Positions 21,695-27,876 of a stretch of DNA of 32,645 nucleotides are shown here, in pieces (position 1 is the first letter of the stretch; every line of letters starts with the position of its first letter). The notes beneath the pieces are model-generated. The model had not been told where the DNA came from, did no database searches, and saw only the letters and a list, made by a program, of their open reading frames with translations. Made by a program: the position numbers and the translations under genes. Source of the DNA: Lentisphaerae bacterium ADurb.Bin242 (GTDB lineage Bacteria > Verrucomicrobiota > Lentisphaeria > Victivallales > UBA1829); NCBI GenBank assembly GCA_002069785.1, contig MWCA01000062.1:1-32645 (forward strand). The letters run 5' to 3'.

Positions 21695-21716
21695 CACAAG
21701 GAAGGAAAAGTTCATC

Positions 21717-22619
21717 ATGATGCGCAAAATTCTGGTTCTTCTGCTGCTCGCCTCCGCCCTTCTCGCCGCCGGCGCCGAAAAAGTGCTCGTGTGGGAGGCT
21801 GTCTCGCCGAACCTCCCGGGCAAAGTGTTTCTGGCGGGGTCCGTCCATGTGGGACGGGCCGCCTGGTATCCGCTGGACAGCGCCTACGACAAGGCGTTGA
21901 AGGCGTCCTCCTCCCTCTATTTTGAAATCTTCCAGCCCGACCCGCGGGAGGTGTTTGCGTCCTGTACGCGTTACGGGTTGTTTTCTCCCGGGAAAAAACT
22001 CTCGGACGTTGCCGGAATGGTCAATTACGGCAAAATCAAGAATTTCATGCTGGTGAACGGCAATCCGGTCACGGATCAGGATCTGGAGAAAATGCGTCCG
22101 TGGCTCCTGATCATCGAGACGGCGGGCCTCTATCTGCGGAAACGCCCGGACCTGTCGCAAACCTACGGGTTTGAAGCCGTTTTCACCGCCAACCGGGGAA
22201 CCTGTCCCGCGTTCAGCCTGGAGTCGATCGATCTTCAGTTCCGCACCATGGCCTCGATTTCCGACATCGCCAGCATGCGGGTGCTCATGGAGGGCATCAA
22301 CGATTACAAAAACGCCGGGCGCGACCTCGAACGCATCATGGGCGCCATCACCAGCGGAAATCCGGAAAATCTCAATCTGCTCAACAACGAGATCGCTTTC
22401 AAACATCCGGAATTCTATCAGAAACTCTTTCTGAACCGCAACAAGCGGATGACCGAACAGATTTACGAACTGATGAAAAAGAAACAGACGGTCTTCATCC
22501 TGATCGGCGCCGGCCATTTCGCCGGACAGGGAAACATCCTCGAGCTCCTGCGGAACAAAGGCTGCTCCACGGTCCAACTCGACAAAACCGGTAAAAAAGG
22601 CGATCTCCGTCCCCGCTGA
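21717..22619 (+). CDS. TraB/GumN-family secreted protein
   Basis: 300 aa. The start at 21717 (or the adjacent ATG at 21720) follows AAGGAAGG at 21698-21705 and opens a signal peptide (MMRKILVLLLLASALLAAGA). The mature protein has the family's two landmarks: FLAGSVHVG near the N-terminus (the GxxH strand) and IGAGHFAGQGNILELLRNKG near the C-terminus. GumN/TraB proteins are thought to be metal-dependent proteases related to the EreA/Tiki fold; activity here is untested. It is probably periplasmic or on the cell surface. It sits 22 bases after the ABC exporter in the same orientation, so the prfA-exporter-TraB transcript seems to be one unit ending at about 22698. Confidence 0.88.
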   Translation: MMRKILVLLLLASALLAAGAEKVLVWEAVSPNLPGKVFLAGSVHVGRAAWYPLDSAYDKALKASSSLYFEIFQPDPREVFASCTRYGLFSPGKKLSDVAGMVNYGKIKNFMLVNGNPVTDQDLEKMRPWLLIIETAGLYLRKRPDLSQTYGFEAVFTANRGTCPAFSLESIDLQFRTMASISDIASMRVLMEGINDYKNAGRDLERIMGAITSGNPENLNLLNNEIAFKHPEFYQKLFLNRNKRMTEQIYELMKKKQTVFILIGAGHFAGQGNILELLRNKGCSTVQLDKTGKKGDLRPR

Positions 22620-22679
22620 TTCCTTTCATCACTCCTTGTCCCGCCGGGGGAATTAATCCTCTTTTGTGACTAATTTCCT

Positions 22680-22698
22680 GAAAAAAAGCATTTTTTTC
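22680..22698 (+). terminator. A/T hairpin after the TraB-like gene, possible terminator
   Basis: GAAAAAAA-GCA-TTTTTTTC forms an 8-bp stem whose 3' arm is itself a seven-T run. It lies 60 bases past the TraB-like stop and 20 bases before the next promoter. It could stop transcription or act as a rigid A-tract upstream of the promoter at 22719. No stronger G/C terminator is seen in 22620-22718. Confidence 0.35.
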
Positions 22699-22718
22699 GC
22701 CGTTTCTCACAAGGATGC

Positions 22719-22746
22719 TTGATCCCCCGTCAAAAGCGTTTATAAT
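22719..22746 (+). promoter_or_regulatory. Promoter of the ROK/pseudopilin/secreted-protein operon
   Basis: TTGATC (22719-22724), a 16-base spacer, and a consensus TATAAT (22741-22746). This is one of the clearest promoters in the window. A likely operator overlaps its -10. Confidence 0.6.
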
Positions 22747-22767
22747 TATCTGCGAAAACAAGATAAT
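22745..22767. promoter_or_regulatory. Inverted repeat at the ROK-gene promoter, candidate autoregulatory operator
   Basis: ATTATC (22745-22750) and GATAAT (22762-22767) are perfect inverted arms separated by 11 bases (one helical turn between half-sites, centre to centre about 17). The first arm overlaps the TATAAT box. This suits repression by a dimeric winged-helix regulator such as the ROK protein encoded just downstream. Confidence 0.5.
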
Positions 22768-22787
22768 CTCAAACCGGCAGGGTGATG

Positions 22788-24008
22788 ATGAACAGCGACT
22801 CTTTCATGAAACAGGTTCTCTGTGAAAGAAAAGAAAAAAGGCAATGGGACATCCTGGCCGCGGTTTTCCGGAATCCCGGAATTCCGCGCAGCGAACTGGC
22901 CGCACGCCTCGGCATCAGCAAAAACAGCATCACCGCCCTGGTGAACCATCTGATCGGGGAAGGAATCCTCTGCGAATCCGAAACCGCCGCCTCTTCCAGA
23001 AAGGGAGCCGGACGCCGCTTCATCGGTCTTTATTTCCGGAAGGACCTGTTCTATACCCTGGGGGCGGCGCTCACGCTGACGGACCCTTCCATTGTCCTGC
23101 TGGACGCCAACCGGAACGTCCTTGAAAAAACGCCCCTCCGGAACGAAGGCTCGCGGAATCCTCTCCGTTTTCTGGAAGAGATCCGGCAGAAGACATCGTA
23201 TCTTGTTCATCAGGCCGGGAACGTGCCGATCCTCGGGATCGGAGTAACCCTTTCCGGAATTCTGGACTACGAAGCCGGACGTGTCATCTCCTCCCAGGCG
23301 TTTCCGCTGGACAAAGAACTGGACCTGCGGAAATTCTTCCGGGAAAATTTCGCCTTGAACTCATTCTTCATCAACATTTCCCACAGCGCCCCCGTCATGG
23401 AAAGACTTTTCGGAGGAGCCGCGGAAATCGAAAACTTCATCACCATCAGCGAGGGGCTGGGAATCGGCCTCTTCCTGAATGGAAAACTCTACCGCGGCTG
23501 GCAGTCTTATGCCGGAGAACTCGGATTCATGAAGATCACCGATTCCACTCCGCCGGGACTCGACGGCCGATGCGGGATTCTGAACGATCTGGCCCTTTTC
23601 AAAATCGTCGGCGAAAAGATCATCCGGATCATGAAAAACGGCGGACAGGTCCGGATCGAGCGCACCTGGAGCAAGGACGAATACATTCCGCCTCTTCAGG
23701 TGGTGAAGGCGGTCGAGGAAGGAAACTTGTTTGTCGCCAAGCTCCTTGCGGAAATTTTCGGATACATCGGCGACGCCGTGGTCAACGTGGCCTATCTTCT
23801 GAATCCCCAGGTCATCTTCCTGCCGTGGTGGACCGCGCGCGTCCCGCAGTTCACGCTGGATGTAGTCCGGATGAAAATGGGCAGTTACGGTCTCAGCAAC
23901 TGGCAGATGAAAACGGAAATCCTCCCTTCGCAATGCAAAGGAGAACGGTATGCCGAAACAGCGGGATATTGTTTTCTGGAAGAATATTTTCAGAAGAAAC
24001 TCAAATAA
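22788..24008 (+). CDS. ROK-family transcriptional regulator (NagC/XylR-like)
   Basis: About 406 aa, the usual NagC/Mlc size. The start at ATG 22788 follows AGGG at 22779-22782; GTG 22782 and ATG 22785 are possible. The N-terminal winged helix (about 18-65) includes GIPRSELAARLGISKNSITALV. Then comes the ROK sugar-kinase-like fold with GIGVTLSGILD and the hallmark GIGLFLNGKLYRGWQSYAGELG. The usual His after GELG is Phe (GELGFM), and the CxCGxxGCxE zinc motif is reduced to GRCGILND, so the zinc site is probably lost. It likely binds a sugar or sugar phosphate and represses its own operon through the inverted repeat at 22745-22767. The pseudopilin-like gene starts 17 bases downstream. Confidence 0.9.
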   Translation: MNSDSFMKQVLCERKEKRQWDILAAVFRNPGIPRSELAARLGISKNSITALVNHLIGEGILCESETAASSRKGAGRRFIGLYFRKDLFYTLGAALTLTDPSIVLLDANRNVLEKTPLRNEGSRNPLRFLEEIRQKTSYLVHQAGNVPILGIGVTLSGILDYEAGRVISSQAFPLDKELDLRKFFRENFALNSFFINISHSAPVMERLFGGAAEIENFITISEGLGIGLFLNGKLYRGWQSYAGELGFMKITDSTPPGLDGRCGILNDLALFKIVGEKIIRIMKNGGQVRIERTWSKDEYIPPLQVVKAVEEGNLFVAKLLAEIFGYIGDAVVNVAYLLNPQVIFLPWWTARVPQFTLDVVRMKMGSYGLSNWQMKTEILPSQCKGERYAETAGYCFLEEYFQKKLK

Positions 24009-24025
24009 ACGGAAAGGATCGTTTC

Positions 24026-24892
24026 ATGGAAAGAAAACAGAAAAAGTCTTTTGTCCGGGTTCATGCGGTACGGAAAAAATTTACTCTGATCGAACTTCTG
24101 ATCGTTATTTCGATCATCGCAATTCTCGCCGGAATGCTTCTGCCGGCGCTGAACCGGGTCAAACAGACCGCGCAGGGAATTGCCTGCAAAAGCAATCTCA
24201 AACAAATCGGATTGGCGCAGAGTCTTTACAGCGGTGACTATGAGGACTGGATTGTGCCGGGAAAAATTGCCGCTGCGACTTTTTGGCAGATGCTACTCTC
24301 CTATGGAAAAAATCCCATTTGGAACAAAGCTGAACGCGATGCTGCGGGGAGGTCTCCCTACGGACTGAAGTATGACGGGTATTTTCAGGGAAGTGATTTT
24401 ATCCGTCCGTCCGCTAAAAATTCCTTCGAGTGTCCGGCTGAACAGCGAGGTTTCGCTCCCGTCTCCGGGTTCGCCTTTCACTACGGAATTAATCTTCATC
24501 TGAGCGGGTACATAGGGGTCAGCGGTTATGGGGCAGATACGGTGTATTTGCGGAAAATTCAGGCGATCACTCGTCCATCTATTGCCATTTTCTCCGCCGA
24601 CTGCAACCGTGAAGTGACGGAAAACTTTATTTACGGCATTGCACAAATCCGATACAGGCACGGAGCGGGGAACGATTCCCGCTACAGCGCAGGCGGCGGC
24701 GCATTGCCGTCTCCAATGCCATCGACCGGTTCGGTCGCCAATCTGATTTACATGGACGGTCATGCCGACTCGGCTTCCGCGCAGGCTTTGGCGCAAGTCA
24801 AACGGACGGCATCGGAAACCACTTTCGACAATGTCGTATACAATGCCTTGAAAGCCGGAATCCGTTCTACACAGGGCACCAATCCCAATTAA
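24026..24892 (+). CDS. Prepilin-type N-terminal domain protein with C-terminal H-X9-DG-type motif
   Basis: 288 aa. The ATG at 24026 is set by GGAAAGGA at 24011-24018. A short basic leader (to about residue 18) precedes FTLIELLIVISIIAILAGMLL, the prepilin signature with Glu at +5, followed by LPAL and a CKSNLKQIGLAQSLY helix end seen in DUF1559-like pseudopilins. Near the C-terminus RHG...NLIYMDGHAD matches the H-X9-DG processing-associated motif with an expanded gap. The residue before the expected cleavage site is Lys (RKK/FTLIELL) instead of the canonical Gly. Such proteins are very numerous in Lentisphaerota and Planctomycetes. Here it is sandwiched between a sugar-type regulator and a large secreted enzyme-like protein, so a role in display or assembly at the surface is inferred. 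Confidence 0.88.
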   Translation: MERKQKKSFVRVHAVRKKFTLIELLIVISIIAILAGMLLPALNRVKQTAQGIACKSNLKQIGLAQSLYSGDYEDWIVPGKIAAATFWQMLLSYGKNPIWNKAERDAAGRSPYGLKYDGYFQGSDFIRPSAKNSFECPAEQRGFAPVSGFAFHYGINLHLSGYIGVSGYGADTVYLRKIQAITRPSIAIFSADCNREVTENFIYGIAQIRYRHGAGNDSRYSAGGGALPSPMPSTGSVANLIYMDGHADSASAQALAQVKRTASETTFDNVVYNALKAGIRSTQGTNPN

Positions 24893-24901
24893 GTGATTAT
24901 C

Positions 24902-24917
24902 CCTATAATCATATAGG
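24902..24917. promoter_or_regulatory. Short intercistronic hairpin
   Basis: CCTATA-ATCA-TATAGG, a perfect 6-bp stem with a four-base loop, ten bases after the pseudopilin stop and 36 before the next start. It has no T run. It may be an mRNA processing or stability element, or chance in AT-rich DNA. Confidence 0.25.
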
Positions 24918-24952
24918 TTGAGTCCACAATCAAATAAGGAATATCGAAATTT

Positions 24953-27706
24953 ATGAAGCGATTGAAATTTTTCATAATCGGGACTGTTTGTCTTGTTTCC
25001 TTTCTTTCCAGCGCAAAGGAATCCTTTCAACTCTCACTTTTCCCTATGAAATTCATGAAGGGACGCGATTTCACCATCGCGGAAAATTTTCCCGCCACGC
25101 TCAAACTGGAGACTTGGGCCGTCACGGCCAAGGACAAAAAAGAATTCGGCAATCAAACGGTGGTTCTGATTTTGGAAATGCCGACTTTTTTGCAACTTGC
25201 CGGAGCCGGAATTCAAACGTATGTTCATGAAAAAATGGAGATCCTTTCCGGAACGGAAAAATCAATTACTCGGGACGGTCAAACATACCGGCGTTATGAA
25301 ATTCCCTTCCGCTTTTTGGAGACATGGTATTCTCGGCTTGGCGTCGGAAATCCGCACAGCGGCAATGATTTTCGGATTTTCCTGAGAGCAGAGCCGGGAA
25401 AGGCCGGAAAAAAAGGCTATCTGTATGCGCGAGCTCAATTTGGCGCGAAAAGCACGCCGGAAATGAGTTATCCTGTTCTGATTCTGCCTCCGATCGCGCC
25501 GTTGTTACGTCCCGCCCGTTATTTTGAGGCGGGAACTTCCGGCATAATGGCGGAAAATACGCCGTTGGACTCGATCTCCAAACGCGTTGCCGGATATTGG
25601 CGCAATCTGTCGGAAAAGGCTTTCTTGTACCGGGGAGCAACGTGGAAAAATCCGGAAGCGGATACTTTGCGTCAGGACTGGATGTTCGGTGCGGCCAAAC
25701 AATTTTTCTATTTCTCCCATCCGGAATATTTTGAACCGGGGATTCGTTATTGGCAAAAACTGCTGGAATCCGGTCGGGTCCCCCGGCTGATGCTGTCCAA
25801 CGGTGAATATTCCACCGATCCCCGGGCCACTCCTGTTTGGTATTTGCTGGACGACCCGGAAAAACTGTATGAAAAATATCTGACTGACGGGTTTCGTTCT
25901 TTCCGGAAATATTATCCAGAAGTCAAACGGGTCTTTTGGAATTATGAACCCGGAGTGGAAGGAGTCGATCCGGAAGGTTTGGCTCGTTTCTCCAATCAGT
26001 TGAAACTTCCTGCCGCACCCGCCCGGCCGGAGGTCACTACGGGAAAACTGCGGGACCGCTGGTTCCGTTACATGATCAATCTGCATCAGGAACATCTGGA
26101 AAAAGTGATCCGGATTTTCCGCAAGGAAATGCCGGAAGCGGAGTTCTGGATATGCACCGACAATCTTCATGCGCACGGTGCGGAACTGGCTTACTGGAAT
26201 GCGGTAGACAGCAAATTGGCCGATAAAGTCGTCGACGGACATCTGCCCATGCCCTATTATTCCGGCGCCCGCTTTTTCGACGATGTAAAATACAACCGTT
26301 CTAAACTCAAAAAACCGTATATTCCGCTCAACGATCCGGCGGAAAACATGGAACGTTTTTTCATCAACTACACCCCTGATAAAATCCGTCAGAATATTTT
26401 GGCTTCGGCCGCCTTGGGCTGTATCGGATTCGCCTTCTGGCCGGATTGCACCATGTCCGGACTTTATTTCCAGCGGATTCGCGACGCATGGAATGAAATC
26501 GCTCTGGCCGAGGAGTTCTACCATCGCGGGACACGTTGCGATTCCCAAGTCCAGTTGCGCTTCAAAAATACCGTTCAGATGGAATTTCCCTATGGACGGG
26601 AGGGGGAGGAAAAACGAAAAGTCGCATTTCCCGATTATTCTCCGGTCATGCGCTATACATTGCATGAACACAACGGTGAATATCTGTTGACCGTCTTCAA
26701 CTATCACGACGCGGAACCGCTGTTTGTCGAACCGGTGTTTCAAAAGATTCCACAGCAGGCCGTGCTGTCGGAGATCGAAGGGGGGAACTACGGCCGTTTC
26801 GCGCCCGATAAAGAAATGATTGTCAAAGTGCCGCCGTGCGGAGTCAAGCTCCTGAAACTGGGACGCGTTCCTGCTTCGAACCGTCCGGTGAATTCTGTTG
26901 AAATCAAACGGGAATTGGACACGAACATCAAGGAGACGCTTGGGAGTTTTCAATTCCGGCCGATTGTATGCGACGGTGCTTCCACCTCGTGGCGCATTCC
27001 CTCCGGTGGAAAACTGCCGATGCTGATGCTGAAAAATCCCGCTGGACAGCAGATTCTGATTTCAGTTTACGGGTCGCGGAAAGAGATTTTCTATTGGCAC
27101 AATGCCGCCAACCAATATTCCCTCGGCGGTTTCTTTCTGGACGACCAAAGCCGGATTTCCGGGCCTTATCCCTTTATCCTGAAGAATATTGAGGTAAAAA
27201 ACGGAAGTGCGTCCGCGGTCTTCGAAATGGCCTTCCGTACGCCAGACGCCGGAGAATATTTCGAATATCAGGATTTGAATGTCACCCAAACATTCTCCAT
27301 CCGCGAACCAAACCGTTTCGCTTTGAAATATACGCTGCACAACGGTTCCGGACAACCGATGAAACTCGGCTTCCGGATTCAGAACCGTCCGTTCCATACC
27401 TATAAGGAAATCCTGCTGGATCAGCATAAGATTCTGCCCGGAAACGTTCAACAGAATTTGATGTTTCTGAAGCCGGGAATGCAAAGCGGTCTGTTGCCGA
27501 GAGTTCCGCGTCAGGACTGGTCCGGAGGAAACATTTCGATTTTTGCCGACAATGGCCGGAAACTGGTCTTCCATGCATCTGATTTTGCCGGGATTTATAT
27601 TTGGAATGGGGAGAATCGTTTCGGGGTTTCGGTGGAACCCGTGTCCGGAGATTTTGTGTTGGCTCCCGGTGCGACCCGGAGTTTTCAACTCGTAGTGGAA
27701 TTTTAA
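24953..27706 (+). CDS. Large secreted protein, putative glycosidase of unrecognised family
   Basis: 917 aa. Signal peptide MKRLKFFIIGTVCLVSFLSSA; AAGGA at 24936-24940 lies upstream with a long 12-base spacing. Residues about 25-185 look like a beta-rich N-terminal domain. The middle (about 190-600) has the alternating pattern of a TIM-barrel enzyme, with strand-end acidic residues in RVFWNYEPGVEG (E332) and FWICTDNLHAHG (D403), then VVDGHLPMPYYSG and GFAFWPDCTMSG. The C-terminal about 270 residues (FQFRPIVCDGA onward to LAPGATRSFQLVVEF) resemble the beta-sandwich of large glycosidases. Catalytic roles for E332 or D403 are guesses from position. No known GH family can be named. Operon context with a ROK regulator and a pseudopilin supports carbohydrate degradation. 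Base composition is more AT-rich and Leu/Phe codon use differs (more TTG and TTT) from the flanking genes, suggesting later acquisition. Confidence 0.7.
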   Translation: MKRLKFFIIGTVCLVSFLSSAKESFQLSLFPMKFMKGRDFTIAENFPATLKLETWAVTAKDKKEFGNQTVVLILEMPTFLQLAGAGIQTYVHEKMEILSGTEKSITRDGQTYRRYEIPFRFLETWYSRLGVGNPHSGNDFRIFLRAEPGKAGKKGYLYARAQFGAKSTPEMSYPVLILPPIAPLLRPARYFEAGTSGIMAENTPLDSISKRVAGYWRNLSEKAFLYRGATWKNPEADTLRQDWMFGAAKQFFYFSHPEYFEPGIRYWQKLLESGRVPRLMLSNGEYSTDPRATPVWYLLDDPEKLYEKYLTDGFRSFRKYYPEVKRVFWNYEPGVEGVDPEGLARFSNQLKLPAAPARPEVTTGKLRDRWFRYMINLHQEHLEKVIRIFRKEMPEAEFWICTDNLHAHGAELAYWNAVDSKLADKVVDGHLPMPYYSGARFFDDVKYNRSKLKKPYIPLNDPAENMERFFINYTPDKIRQNILASAALGCIGFAFWPDCTMSGLYFQRIRDAWNEIALAEEFYHRGTRCDSQVQLRFKNTVQMEFPYGREGEEKRKVAFPDYSPVMRYTLHEHNGEYLLTVFNYHDAEPLFVEPVFQKIPQQAVLSEIEGGNYGRFAPDKEMIVKVPPCGVKLLKLGRVPASNRPVNSVEIKRELDTNIKETLGSFQFRPIVCDGASTSWRIPSGGKLPMLMLKNPAGQQILISVYGSRKEIFYWHNAANQYSLGGFFLDDQSRISGPYPFILKNIEVKNGSASAVFEMAFRTPDAGEYFEYQDLNVTQTFSIREPNRFALKYTLHNGSGQPMKLGFRIQNRPFHTYKEILLDQHKILPGNVQQNLMFLKPGMQSGLLPRVPRQDWSGGNISIFADNGRKLVFHASDFAGIYIWNGENRFGVSVEPVSGDFVLAPGATRSFQLVVEF

Positions 27707-27876
27707 AGAAATTTTCCGTCATGACGGCTGCTTCAACTGTTTTCGCGAGGTGTACGAAAGATGTTAACCATCAACGAATCAACCACACATAACGGCAGTT
27801 CCCATCATGATTCGGTAACGGCTCTCTTCAACAATCTGCTTGCCAACAGGAGACAATCTTTTTCCTGTGCGGAAAC
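27707..27876. other. Convergent intergenic region without a convincing gene
   Basis: About 170 bases between the stops of the secreted protein and the STT3-like gene. It holds a 12-bp perfect palindrome CCGTCATGACGG (27716-27727) and a 6-bp stem ACAGGA/TCCTGT near 27848-27871. Neither is followed by a T run. A short frame starting at ATG 27761 runs on into the antisense of the next gene and has no recognisable content. Confidence 0.4.

Noticed and set aside
21501..21716. Upstream extension of the TraB-like protein
   Set aside because: It overlaps the end of the ABC exporter; the AAGGAAGG site and the signal peptide place the start at 21717.
19790..21823. A 677-codon minus-strand frame across the ABC exporter
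   Set aside because: Antisense shadow; the opposite strand has intact Walker A, signature, Walker B and H-loop.
23570..24025. In-frame upstream extension of the pseudopilin gene
   Set aside because: It overlaps the ROK gene in another frame; the ribosome-binding site at 24011-24018 and the prepilin leader define the true start at 24026.
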